DNA of 64,000 nucleotides. Source: Segatella copri (lineage in GTDB: Bacteria > Bacteroidota > Bacteroidia > Bacteroidales > Bacteroidaceae). Of this stretch, positions 18,234-26,454 are shown piece by piece; position 1 is the first letter of the stretch, and the number at the start of each line of letters is the position of its first letter. Position numbers and translations under genes: made by a program. The stretch is taken from contig NZ_JAPDUW010000001.1 in the NCBI RefSeq assembly GCF_026015295.1, positions 1,364,001-1,428,000 on the forward strand, given 5' to 3'. The notes below the pieces were generated by a model that worked only from the letters and a program-made list of their open reading frames with translations, had not been told where the DNA came from and made no database searches.

Positions 18234-18851
18234 ATGAAGACCGCCCCACTCATTTGCATCGACCGCCACCGCCTTACGATAGACGGCGAGGGTGTCACCA
18301 CCCTCGTGGCATTCCACGGATGCCCTCTCCATTGCAAGTATTGCCTCAATCCCCAATGCCTCGAAGCCGACGGCGTATGGCAGGAGATGGACACGGAACT
18401 GCTGATGATGAACGTGGAGATGGACAATCTTTATTTCTTGGCGACAGGAGGCGGCATCTGCTTTGGTGGAGGCGAACCACTCTTGCGAAGCGCATTCATC
18501 AAGGAATTTTGCGAGCAATGTCCTGAGGGATGGCAGTTTACGATGGAGACGAGCCTCAACGTGCCTCGCCATCACTTGGAGGAAGTCATCTCCTTCATCG
18601 ACTCCTTCATCATCGACATCAAGGACATGACACCTGCCATCTACCAAGCCTATACCGGCAAGGGCAATCAGCAAGTTATTGAGAACCTTGTCTGGCTCTA
18701 CTCCCATGCCAAACATAAAGATAAAATCACCCTCCGTCTCCCCATTATACCCAAGTTCAACACTGAAGAGGACAGAAAACACAGTCGTCAAGTCTTAGAA
18801 GAATTAGGGTATGAGAATTTTGATGAATTTGAATATGTGATTAGAGGATAA
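18234..18851 (+). CDS. Radical SAM protein, glycyl-radical-activase-like, paired with the upstream Cys-rich protein
   Basis: The 205-residue protein has the radical SAM cluster motif CPLHCKYC (CxxxCxxC, about residues 30-37), the GGG/GGGEPLL SAM-binding strand and FIIDIKDM. Layout and size resemble pyruvate-formate-lyase activases, but no glycyl radical enzyme gene is near, and the extra ferredoxin-type Cys of some activases are absent apart from CLNPQC. It follows the Cys-rich TonB-like gene with only one base between, so the two are very likely one operon. A pairing of a radical SAM enzyme with an exported or lipoprotein partner has been noted in Porphyromonas and Prevotella (the rSAM/lipoprotein system of TIGRFAMs); this pair may belong to it, which a profile search would settle. 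Confidence 0.75.
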   Translation: MKTAPLICIDRHRLTIDGEGVTTLVAFHGCPLHCKYCLNPQCLEADGVWQEMDTELLMMNVEMDNLYFLATGGGICFGGGEPLLRSAFIKEFCEQCPEGWQFTMETSLNVPRHHLEEVISFIDSFIIDIKDMTPAIYQAYTGKGNQQVIENLVWLYSHAKHKDKITLRLPIIPKFNTEEDRKHSRQVLEELGYENFDEFEYVIRG

Positions 18852-18878
18852 ACTGGTTAAATCTATGCCCTACCGAGA

Positions 18879-19091
18879 CTATGGTCTCATTTCAGTGTTG
18901 TTTCTACGGACTATCTTGCCGTTCAAGGTGGACTCACGGATATACTCAGCCAACTTGCGATTGGTTTTTCTCGCCATCAATTTCAATACCTCGTAGCTTG
19001 GCAGAGAGAATTTCTTCGTGTCAAACTTTGACAGCTTGCGAATCCTTTTAGTGGGCAGTTTTCCACCCTTTCTCCTGGCTTGTTCATGCAT
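18879..19091 (-). CDS. Small mobilisation-like (MobC/relaxosome-type) protein
   Basis: The 70-residue basic protein has RIRKLSKFDTKKFSLPSYEV, then a helix with MARKTNRKLAEYIRESTLNG. A basic strand followed by a helix ending in a YIRE-type motif resembles the ribbon-helix-helix-like small mobilisation proteins (MobC/MobA type) of Bacteroidetes elements. It is shorter than most MobC proteins, so it could be truncated. No relaxase gene is present nearby. A nested hairpin typical of transfer origins lies 83 bases upstream of its start. The call rests on composition, shape and context and is tentative. Confidence 0.45.
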   Translation of the reverse strand: MHEQARRKGGKLPTKRIRKLSKFDTKKFSLPSYEVLKLMARKTNRKLAEYIRESTLNGKIVRRNNTEMRP

Positions 19092-19173
19092 GCTTGTAAT
19101 TCGACATACTGTTTATAGTTGGTACACTCACTTTCTGCGACCGTTGGGAACAAAAATTCTCCGCCCTTATGGT

Positions 19174-19215
19174 GGAGCGAGGAGTTTTGGGGTTCCCAAA
19201 ACATAACCTCGCTCC
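19174..19215 (-). other. Nested hairpin, oriT-like
   Basis: Two perfect stems are nested. The outer is GGAGCGAGG (19174-19182) with CCTCGCTCC (19207-19215). The inner is GTTTTGGG (19184-19191) with CCCAAAAC (19195-19202) around a 3-base loop. It lies upstream of the MobC-like gene, on its 5' side, with no T run. Transfer origins often carry such a hairpin next to the nick site. A riboregulatory hairpin is the alternative. Confidence 0.5.
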
Positions 19216-20014
19216 CTCCTCTAAGAACAAAAGACGAGACATTTGCCTTTCAGCTCTCCATGCCCAAGGTTGCAGACCTTAATTCTCGCAATTTGCACCA
19301 AAAATCAAAGCTGCCACATTGAAGAATAAGGTCACAGATACAAACTACCTTGTTATTGAAGTGTGCAAAGGACAAGGTGATAATATTCAGTGCGCAACTT
19401 GCCAAGTGTAGTAATTGTGTTTTGTCGTTTTACTTTGTGAACTATGCCGAGTGTGTTATATGCGCTGTGTGTCCTCGGTATAGTCTGCATAAATCTAATG
19501 CCATGCTAAAACACTGCGGAGGTTTGCCCAAGTGGCTGGAGGCGCAAAGCCTCCAAGGAACGTTGCTGCAACCATTTCGGAGAATAGAGCGGTTGCCAAT
19601 AAATCCACAAGTACATTCTACGGCAGACCAAGTGATGGGTATTTTTCAGTTGAGTAGTTGAGAATATGTTGTATGGTAATGAAAATCAAAGACTTAACTT
19701 ATCAACAAGTTCTCAACAAAAGTTTCTACACAACACTTCACTGGGCAAAAGAGAAACATAGGCATGAACATTGAGGATTTCTCTTTTCATCATTCTCTTT
19801 CTTTTGTTGAGATATTTGTTGAGAGTATGTAGAGCCGTAAATACTTGATATTCAACACTACTTTCTGTATATTCAACAAATCAACAAAAATAAGGGGATT
19901 AGTCCGCCCTTTTAATGGCTTAGGACTATCCCCATCAAATAAGCTGCTTCATACCAATGCTTATGTACTTCTTCGTGACAGAACGACAGCATTAAGCCAA
20001 CGACAAGAGGACAT
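19216..20014. other. 800-bp gene-poor centre of the candidate element
   Basis: No recognisable gene is seen on either strand. ORFs here, such as 19350-19661, lack protein-like composition. The stretch holds many TCAACAA/TTGTTGA words between 19640 and 19895, including a near-perfect inverted repeat of 21-22 bases (19702-19722 and 19801-19822). Confidence 0.5.
19702..19822. repeat. Inverted repeat of TCAACAA words
   Basis: The left arm TCAACAAGTTCTCAACAAAA(G) at 19702-19722 is matched by the reverse complement of 19801-19822 with one inserted and one changed base. Extra TTGTTGA/TTCAACAA words flank it. This could be a recombinase arm-binding, replication or operator site. Confidence 0.5.
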
Positions 20015-20389
20015 TCAGTTAATAGCGTTTGTCCCTCCATTGAGTTGTAGGATAATGACACTACCTTTCTCTTTTGCCCCGTACAACCTCTTTATGATTG
20101 TGTCACGAAATCGAACAGCACCGTATGAATTTATACGGAAACAAAGGGCAACAATCATCGGGAAGCCATACTGCGTTTGCCAAATGCCCTTGGAAGTTTC
20201 CTTTTTCTGTTGGACATCCGACACCAAAAACAAGCCTTCCTTGTACATTGACCTTATCACAGCATGGAGTTTCGGGGCGGTGACATGAAGCATATCAACC
20301 AATTCACCCTCAATCATCCACAAGTCTTGCAAGTTGGACGGAATGGAAAACTCTCCATTTCCGTCCATAGTGATTACAGTTCTTTTCAT
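20015..20389 (-). CDS. Small integrase-partner protein, faintly RhuM-like
   Basis: The 124-residue protein overlaps the end of the integrase gene by 4 bases, so translation is coupled. Two regions stand out: an N-terminal half with a helical ELVDMLHVTAPKLHAVIRSM segment that could be a helix-turn-helix, and a C-terminal stretch, YGFPMIVALCFRINSYGAV, resembling the GYRVNS-type motif of RhuM/virulence-like proteins. Genes of this kind commonly follow integrases in Bacteroidetes elements, perhaps as regulators or directionality factors. The exact function is unknown. Confidence 0.55.
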   Translation of the reverse strand: MKRTVITMDGNGEFSIPSNLQDLWMIEGELVDMLHVTAPKLHAVIRSMYKEGLFLVSDVQQKKETSKGIWQTQYGFPMIVALCFRINSYGAVRFRDTIIKRLYGAKEKGSVIILQLNGGTNAIN

Positions 20390-21609
20390 GCCATTCCTCC
20401 CATTGTTGGCAAATGCCCCTTGATTCGATTTTCAAAGACTGATATGTCATGCTCCAACTTGGTGCTTGTCACCTTGGCATATATCTGCGTCGTGGTGATG
20501 TTCGTGTGACCGAGTATCTTGCTTACTGTCTCAATCGGCATACCGTATTCCAGGGACAATACTGCAAACGAGTGCCTACTAACGTGGTACGAGATTCGTT
20601 TCTTGATGCCACACATTGCAGCCACTTTCTTGATGCGCTTGTTGATAGTGTCAAGTCTGCCGATATTGAACAAGTGGCTGTCCTTTCTCAATGGCTTGTA
20701 TCTCTCAACAATCTGCATCGGAATATCCATCAGCTTGACTTGAAACGGCACGCCTGTCTTTTGACGCTTGGAAACTATCCAAGGAGCACCGTTTATCATA
20801 CAGATGTTGTCCTCCGTCAGGTTCTTTGTGTCAATGAAAGAGATACCTGTCCAACAGCCAAAAACGAAAAGGTCTCTTGAAAATGCCATGTTTGGGTCTT
20901 CCAACTTTATCTCGGTCATGGCGGTAAGCTCGTCCAAGGTCAAGAACTCACGCTCCTTGTGGTCTGGGTCAACGTGGTACATGGCAAAAGGGTTTCTCGG
21001 TATCTTGCCGTTGTAGTGTGCTGCCGTGACGATATGCTTCAACGGAATGGAGTATATCCAAATGGTGGACTGCGTAAGCCCTACAACGTTCTTCAAGTAC
21101 AGGCAAAAGTCACGGATGAACTCCTCGGTAAGCTCATTCATTGCCATGTCGCTGCGCTTGTACTGAAACTTGATGAACTCGGCAACGTACTTTCTTACCA
21201 CAAGATACTTGCGATAAGTCCTAACAGCTCGGTCTTTGCCCACACGTTTGGCAAAGGTTGCGTTCTCCTTGTCAAAGGCTCTGAGCAATGTCTCGTACTC
21301 CATGCCTATGCCTTGATAAGCGTTTCTCACCATTTCAGCGGTAACGAACGCCTCACGGTCGGAAAGTCGTTGGTAATGCTTGGTGATTTGAGCCTTGATG
21401 TTGTCAAGCGCAAAGTTCACCTCCTTGGCTTCCTTGCTTCTTCCCTTTGCTCTGTTGCCCTTGGCATCCCATATCGCCTTGCTTACGCTCTGCTTGCAGC
21501 TGAACTGTGCGATAGTTCCGTTGATTGTCACTCGTCCCATGATAGGGACAATTCCGTTTCTCTCCTTGCTTCCATTTACATAGAAGACTGTCTTAAATGT
21601 ACTTCTCAT
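20386..21609 (-). CDS. Tyrosine recombinase/integrase, IntDOT-like
   Basis: The 407-residue protein has the three parts of Bacteroidetes integrases: an arm-binding N-terminus, a SAM-like core-binding domain (about 110-210) and a catalytic domain. The catalytic end shows HVSRHSFAVLSLEYG (HxxR), ILGHTNITTTQIYAKV (His/Trp position and the Tyr nucleophile). At the first Arg position the sequence reads CWTGISFID: Ser replaces the usual Arg, as in IntDOT of CTnDOT. IntDOT-type enzymes tolerate non-identical crossover regions. The gene is intact and has its own promoter box. It is probably the enzyme of the element bounded by the 14-bp repeats. Confidence 0.9.
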   Translation of the reverse strand: MRSTFKTVFYVNGSKERNGIVPIMGRVTINGTIAQFSCKQSVSKAIWDAKGNRAKGRSKEAKEVNFALDNIKAQITKHYQRLSDREAFVTAEMVRNAYQGIGMEYETLLRAFDKENATFAKRVGKDRAVRTYRKYLVVRKYVAEFIKFQYKRSDMAMNELTEEFIRDFCLYLKNVVGLTQSTIWIYSIPLKHIVTAAHYNGKIPRNPFAMYHVDPDHKEREFLTLDELTAMTEIKLEDPNMAFSRDLFVFGCWTGISFIDTKNLTEDNICMINGAPWIVSKRQKTGVPFQVKLMDIPMQIVERYKPLRKDSHLFNIGRLDTINKRIKKVAAMCGIKKRISYHVSRHSFAVLSLEYGMPIETVSKILGHTNITTTQIYAKVTSTKLEHDISVFENRIKGHLPTMGGMA

Positions 21610-21631
21610 AATTCCTTGCTTTTGTTCGGTG

Positions 21632-21639
21632 CAAAATTA
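21632..21639 (-). promoter_or_regulatory. -7 box of the integrase gene
   Basis: TAATTTTG on the minus strand, 23 bases before the integrase start, is in Bacteroidetes promoter form. Confidence 0.5.
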
Positions 21640-21731
21640 AATCATGAGAGTTGCATGGCAAATTCTAAACCTGTGCAGAATGGAGAAGTAAGAACCGAAG
21701 CCGTTAAATATGCTTATTAGGGCATTTCTTT

Positions 21732-21745
21732 GAGGTAATGACTTG
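21732..21745 (+). repeat. Candidate right attachment repeat
   Basis: GAGGTAATGACTTG is identical to 16739-16752 in the same orientation, about 120 bases beyond the integrase start. No other gene is seen between here and 21931. Confidence 0.35.
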
Positions 21746-21930
21746 AAAGCGTTTCCACTTCTCAAATCCGCCATTTTCGCATTTCCTCACGAATGCCACT
21801 TAAAGCCAACGACTACCACAACCACTTGAAACTCAAAACAAAAGCTCAAATCTGCTATTTTTTGCTTTTTTTATCAGTCTTTTTTGATAAAAACTTTCAT
21901 TTTATCCATCATGGTTGGTTGATGAAAGCA

Positions 21931-23235
21931 TTATTCCTTCAGCCAACCACCTATCAGACTGATGATTTCCTGTCTTGTAGGCTCTGGGAACGACAAGATG
22001 CGAGTTTTGTGCGAACCGCCATGACACATATAAACATGCAGGTTCTTCTTGTTCTTGGTGAAAGGCAAGCCATAAATGCCCGAAGCTCCCCAAGGATCGA
22101 TATCGCCATAAATATAAACCATCTTCGGATCATTCTTGGTCAGGAACTCTACCGTATGATTATAGAGTGCTGGCGAAAACTCCACGTTTTCTGCCCCCTT
22201 TGGTACCATCAGTTTCTTCAGATAGCCTTTAGCTGTCTTGATACTGAGATATTTCTTGAATGGTTTGGTATAATAGCCGTAATAACCCAACTCCCGGGCT
22301 GCCTGCACATCAAATGAGGCAGTGGCATTATAGTTGGTGAAATAGTCAGGTTCACACATGTTGATCCAGTAATCAAACACCGTCTTGTCATCTGCCTCTC
22401 TTGCAGGAATCTTGTTGATGTCTTCTCCCCACTGCCAGAAAGCAAAGGCGTATTCGAATACAGAGTAATCAAAAATCTCTGCCAGCGGAGCATTGAATAC
22501 ATATTTCTTATCGTTGCAATATTTCTCGAACATTGGCAGCAACGCAGCCTTTCGCTTGAAGAGGAGCAACTGGAAATCGAGCACCTTCTGTCGGTTTTCC
22601 TTGGTTGATACCTGATATTGCAGGAACTTCTCATGTCGTCCATCCTCCACACCCTTGTTGAGCGGAGCTACGTATGGCACAGAAATATCTACATCATCAG
22701 GGAAGTAAGAACGGTAGAACATCGTAGTCTGTCCGCCCTTGCTGATGCCGGTAGCAATCCATTTTCCCTTGTACATCGCATGCAGGGTCTGGTTTACATG
22801 ATGCAGGTCATAGAGCGAATTCTCAACGGTAAGATAATCCCAGTTGCAAGGACTAGGCATCGACTTGTCGAAATAACGGTACTCTACGGTAATGATATTC
22901 GTATCGAAGAGTTTGGAAAGTTCCTCGATATATCCTTCACGCAGCGCATAGTTGGCATTATATCCTTCTGTCACGAGCACGGTAGGACGGTCGAATCCTC
23001 TATGGCAGAGCACCACCCTCTGTTCGAAATAGCCCTTGGATGCATCCTTGGCATCGAGCTGCTGCTTGATAAAGAACACATACTTTTCCGGGAAATGCGT
23101 ACTTTTCAGCGTTTCCACGTTACTTACTCCAGGCAAAGCAGCCAGTTGCTTACCAGCCACGCCCAGTTCTGCCGCCAGCATCTGCAAAGGCAGGATGAAG
23201 AGCAGCAGCATCAATTTCAAAAATCTCAGTTTCAT
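21931..23235 (-). CDS. S28/S37-type tripeptidyl aminopeptidase, secreted
   Basis: The 434-residue protein has a signal peptide (about residues 1-21, ending MLAAE), so it should be periplasmic or exported. The alpha/beta-hydrolase nucleophile motif is GISKGG (about residue 165). The family pattern TVEYRYFDKSMP follows the oxyanion strand. An Asp in YIYGDIDPWGASG and a His in CHGGSHKTRI near the end complete a Ser-Asp-His triad. This matches the PS-10/S37-type prolyl tripeptidyl aminopeptidases of Bacteroidales. It probably trims prolyl peptides for nutrition. It is a single-gene unit with its own promoter at 23313-23320. Confidence 0.85.
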   Translation of the reverse strand: MKLRFLKLMLLLFILPLQMLAAELGVAGKQLAALPGVSNVETLKSTHFPEKYVFFIKQQLDAKDASKGYFEQRVVLCHRGFDRPTVLVTEGYNANYALREGYIEELSKLFDTNIITVEYRYFDKSMPSPCNWDYLTVENSLYDLHHVNQTLHAMYKGKWIATGISKGGQTTMFYRSYFPDDVDISVPYVAPLNKGVEDGRHEKFLQYQVSTKENRQKVLDFQLLLFKRKAALLPMFEKYCNDKKYVFNAPLAEIFDYSVFEYAFAFWQWGEDINKIPAREADDKTVFDYWINMCEPDYFTNYNATASFDVQAARELGYYGYYTKPFKKYLSIKTAKGYLKKLMVPKGAENVEFSPALYNHTVEFLTKNDPKMVYIYGDIDPWGASGIYGLPFTKNKKNLHVYMCHGGSHKTRILSFPEPTRQEIISLIGGWLKE

Positions 23236-23312
23236 CTGATTCTCTCTTTTTATATATTATATTCTAAAATTCAAGATTGCAAAATACATTCTATATGTTT
23301 TCTAAACAGCTG

Positions 23313-23320
23313 CAAAGGTA
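23313..23320 (-). promoter_or_regulatory. -7 box of the aminopeptidase gene
   Basis: TACCTTTG on the minus strand, 78 bases before the start codon. Confidence 0.6.
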
Positions 23321-23387
23321 ATGATTTATTTTTGTTCGGCAAAGAGAAACCCCACCTTATTTATTATATGGGCAGCAATTAAGGAAA

Positions 23388-25625
23388 TCAGAACAAGAAT
23401 CCTGCATTGATATAGAATCCTACATTCTTACCCAAGCTGGAATAATTAGCCTGAATGCTTACCGGACCCAACACGAAATCATAGGATGCTCTCAAGGCTC
23501 CTCCCCACAAATCATCACCGATGAGAATATGGGAAAACTTGCGGGCTTCCTTGCCATACTCTCCCAGAGCGGTAAGATAGAACTTTCCTTTCACCCGATA
23601 GCGGAAACCGAGCTGACCTGTCACCACATTGCGCTCCAGCAGATGAACATGCTGCGTACTCTCCCATGCCACCTGCCAAGGCAGATAGTAACCGTCAGCT
23701 ACTCCACCTGCATAATTCTGATAAATGGCTGGTACGGAACTGCCAAACAAGAAACGGCTCTTGAGTTTAGGAAGCAGATAGAATCTGGAATTGAGACGTA
23801 CGGCACATTCTCCTTGAAAAGCAGCCTCGCCAAAAGGATTACCTTCTGCATAATGTATTCCGTCATCCGTATGCAGAATGCCCTGAACCTGAATGCGGCT
23901 GCCACGGGTCGGGAAATAGCGGCGGTCGTAAGTATCCATCACAACAGATGCAAAGTAGTTCAGAAAATGGTCTGACGAACGTGTCTGGATGCTTCCGTCC
24001 CGTTCGAACATATCAGAATGATAATGGTAATAATCAAACTGCACTCCCGATTTCAATCTGAAATTACCGATATCGCGGGTATAGAATCCAGCGAAAGAAT
24101 GCGAAAGAAACTCCAGGGCATCCAACTTATGCTTGTCCGCATAAAGGTCGAAATCATAATGAGCCATACGATAGGAAATGCCTATTTTCGCTCCGAAAAG
24201 GTTGCCATAGGCATATTTCATTTCCAGATAGGGATTACGGGAAATGCGACCTGTAAAGGCATAATGATGACGGGTAGAAAACTGCTGGTTATTGGATATC
24301 TGAGCTATGACGCTCGCCAAATCCTGCGTATCAAAACGTGCACCTACACTGATTCTTCTTGATTCGTTGGGTTCCAGCATGAATACCAGGTCATAAGGTT
24401 CCTCGTTAGACTGTCTGTATTCTACACGCGAAAAGATATTCAGTCCCCTGAGCATGGCAAGTGTGCCATCTATCTCCTCAGGACTGACTTCCGAATTCTC
24501 CCGTAAAGCTATTTTCTTTCTAATCCACTTTTCCTCCTCTCCGCTGATGCCTTCTATCCGGATGCTTCCTATATGATAAGCTTCCGTCTGAGAAGGTTTC
24601 GGCTGTTTGAGGCGTTTATCCTGTAATGTATCATCAGAGGCTACAGAATCACAAGCATCTGCATAGATATACTTTCTCAGAGCCATCAGTTCATCCCATT
24701 TCTGGCGGGCAGCCTGTTCTCCCCGCTGTATCATGGTATCAATGGCTTCAGATTGGAAACTGGCTGCCGAATAACCTTTCAGAGAAGGATTGATATAAAG
24801 ATCGGCTTCAGCCATATTCTTCCGGTATTTGTTCTGCCCCATCATACTTATGAGCTGTTCTACAACAGAAGAAGCCGATTTCAGCTCTTCCTTCTTCTTC
24901 CAACCGGTACTCAAATCTACACAGATAATCACATCCGCTCCCATTTCCTTTGCCACATCAACCGGCAGATTGTTCAAGGCGCCTCCATCCACCAGCATCT
25001 TCCCTTTCCATTCTACCGGAGCAAACACGCCCGGTATCGACATGCTGGCACGCATCGCCATAGGCAGCGAGCCCGAAGAAAACACCACCTCCTTGCCTTC
25101 TACCAGATCTACCGCCACGCAACGGTAAGGAATAGGTAGGTTGGAGAAATCATCCACCTGATGATACCCCACGGTAAGTTTAGAGAAAAGGTTAAAGATA
25201 TTCTGCCCCTTCACATAACCGGTTGGCAACGAGACCTTCCTCTCTTTGGAAAGAGGAATATGAACGATATATTTCTCCCTTTCTTCTTTAGAAAGAAAAG
25301 TCTCCGATTCACGTTTCACCTGGTCGCTCAAAAGGAAAAGCCAGTTCTGGTTACGGTAGAGGCTATCAATATCCGCAGCATCGTAGCCGATGGCATAGAG
25401 TCCGCCCACGATGGCACCGATACTGGTTCCGGCAATATAATCTACAGGAATATCAGCCTCTTCCAGCACCTTGAGCACACCTACTTCAGCCGCGCCCTTG
25501 GCACCACCTCCACCCAACACCAGCCCCACCTTCTTGCGTGGCTGCTGGGCTTGCAGAGGAGTATATGCAAAGAAGCAGCAGAATAAAACCAAAAAACATA
25601 ATATCTTATCTCGATGTACCATCAT
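23388..25625 (-). CDS. Patatin-like phospholipase with C-terminal Omp85-type barrel
   Basis: The 745-residue protein has a signal peptide to about residue 26 (ending QAQQ). The patatin domain (about 33-240) has the oxyanion loop GGGGAKG, nucleophile GTSIG and catalytic DGGALNNLP. A POTRA-like segment follows (about 350-430: IGSIRIEGISGEEEKWI). The end is an outer-membrane 16-strand-type barrel of the BamA/PlpD kind (about 440-745, last residue Phe, as in most BAM substrates). PlpD-type (type Vd) proteins expose or secrete a lipolytic domain. The gene is a single unit. Substrate is unknown; phospholipids are typical of the family. Confidence 0.92.
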   Translation of the reverse strand: MMVHRDKILCFLVLFCCFFAYTPLQAQQPRKKVGLVLGGGGAKGAAEVGVLKVLEEADIPVDYIAGTSIGAIVGGLYAIGYDAADIDSLYRNQNWLFLLSDQVKRESETFLSKEEREKYIVHIPLSKERKVSLPTGYVKGQNIFNLFSKLTVGYHQVDDFSNLPIPYRCVAVDLVEGKEVVFSSGSLPMAMRASMSIPGVFAPVEWKGKMLVDGGALNNLPVDVAKEMGADVIICVDLSTGWKKKEELKSASSVVEQLISMMGQNKYRKNMAEADLYINPSLKGYSAASFQSEAIDTMIQRGEQAARQKWDELMALRKYIYADACDSVASDDTLQDKRLKQPKPSQTEAYHIGSIRIEGISGEEEKWIRKKIALRENSEVSPEEIDGTLAMLRGLNIFSRVEYRQSNEEPYDLVFMLEPNESRRISVGARFDTQDLASVIAQISNNQQFSTRHHYAFTGRISRNPYLEMKYAYGNLFGAKIGISYRMAHYDFDLYADKHKLDALEFLSHSFAGFYTRDIGNFRLKSGVQFDYYHYHSDMFERDGSIQTRSSDHFLNYFASVVMDTYDRRYFPTRGSRIQVQGILHTDDGIHYAEGNPFGEAAFQGECAVRLNSRFYLLPKLKSRFLFGSSVPAIYQNYAGGVADGYYLPWQVAWESTQHVHLLERNVVTGQLGFRYRVKGKFYLTALGEYGKEARKFSHILIGDDLWGGALRASYDFVLGPVSIQANYSSLGKNVGFYINAGFLF

Positions 25626-25660
25626 ATTGCTCCTTTTTTAAATGAATAACTGACACGGCA

Positions 25661-25796
25661 AATACTCTTCACTCTTCACCAACCCCTCTGAAATACCGAT
25701 AAACAGGGCGGTTGGCGGAGGTGAAGAGTTCTCAGAAGCTCTTCACCCACTCTTCACCACTCTTCACCTAAATACTTTTTCAAGAATCCGACAGAA
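25661..25796. repeat. CTCTTCACC dispersed repeat, copy A
   Basis: About 135 bases with internal inverted CTCTTCAC/GTGAAGAG words around a conserved core, GATAAACAGGGCGGTTG. It closely matches copy B at 28989-29125. Copy C at 30947-31095 is rearranged. It directly abuts the duplicated toxin-antitoxin sequence. Confidence 0.8.
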
Positions 25797-25805
25797 AAGA
25801 GAAGA

Positions 25806-25847
25806 ATGATATTTCTTTTCCTCCATATTTCTTTCGCTTTTAAAGTT
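25806..25847 (-). repeat. Duplicated antitoxin start region (downstream copy)
   Basis: 42 bases that match 26434-26475 with one mismatch in the same orientation. On the minus strand it includes an ATGGAGGAAAAGAAATATCA start, so it is a second copy of the antitoxin's leader and first codons. It lies 8 bases after the toxin stop and is followed by repeat copy A. Confidence 0.85.
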
Positions 25848-25855
25848 ATATAAAA

Positions 25856-26179
25856 TCACTTGTATTTTGAGACAGAGAACCTTTTTGGATTCTGTCTCAT
25901 ATCCCAAATATCAACAATATGCACCACATCCAAGGATTCATCATAATAATAAACCAACTTGAAATTACGCATAAAATTAGCACCCCGAAGCAAATAGCTA
26001 AACTTTGGAGCACCAAGAAAAGGGGGCTTACCTTCAGGATATTTTCTCAGGAAGTTCTGGATTTTCATCAGTTCCTCTTTCCATCTTCGAGCTGTTTTCT
26101 TACCAAAATTCTCATAAGCATCGATAATATACTGGCGTTCCTTTTCTTCATACAGTTTGTGAACAACTATTTCAGCCAT
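25856..26179 (-). CDS. RelE/ParE-like toxin
   Basis: The 107-residue protein has the RelE/ParE fold pattern: an N-terminal strand, two helices (YIIDAYENFGKKTARRWKEE), then strands with FKLVYYYDESLDVVHIVDIWD and a C-terminal RQNPKRF. Proteins of this group cleave ribosome-bound mRNA or poison gyrase; the sequence does not tell which. The start overlaps the antitoxin end by 13 bases, giving the usual translational coupling. It is flanked by a 42-bp direct repeat. A stand-alone RelE-like protein with no toxicity is possible. Confidence 0.78.
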   Translation of the reverse strand: MAEIVVHKLYEEKERQYIIDAYENFGKKTARRWKEELMKIQNFLRKYPEGKPPFLGAPKFSYLLRGANFMRNFKLVYYYDESLDVVHIVDIWDMRQNPKRFSVSKYK

Positions 26180-26454
26180 GGGAATTCCTCATATAAACGT
26201 TCGTTAAAGGCATCAACAGATTCCCATTTAGAAGAATCATCCTTAATGGTTTCACAATAATCGATACTATCCAAAAGACCCTCATAACTAAAATGATTTT
26301 TAAGAACAGGTATTTCATCTTCCTGCTCTATCCCAGAATCAATCACATGATGAGACACAGACTCTGATGCAACAGATGCATAAGCAGGCGATGGCTCACA
26401 AACCTTATCCCCTGCTACCTTAGATTCATCGATATGATATTTCTTTTCCTCCAT
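26167..26454 (-). CDS. Putative antitoxin partner of the RelE-like toxin
   Basis: The 95-residue acidic protein precedes and overlaps the RelE/ParE-like gene. No helix-turn-helix or ribbon-helix-helix is obvious at either end. The C-terminal half (SIDYCETIKDDSSKWESVDAFNERL) has an amphipathic helix that could wrap the toxin. The Ser/Val-rich middle looks disordered. Start and leader are duplicated downstream of the toxin. The antitoxin role is inferred from order and overlap; the family is not recognised. Confidence 0.6.
   Translation of the reverse strand: MEEKKYHIDESKVAGDKVCEPSPAYASVASESVSHHVIDSGIEQEDEIPVLKNHFSYEGLLDSIDYCETIKDDSSKWESVDAFNERLYEEFPWLK

Noticed and set aside
18234..18851. Pyruvate formate-lyase activating enzyme
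   Set aside because: Size and motif are similar, but no glycyl radical enzyme is near and the tight partner is a TonB-like protein, so the specific name is not used.
19350..19661. 103-codon ORF in the gene-poor core of the element
   Set aside because: Cys-rich random-looking translation, no ribosome-binding site, no coherent domain.
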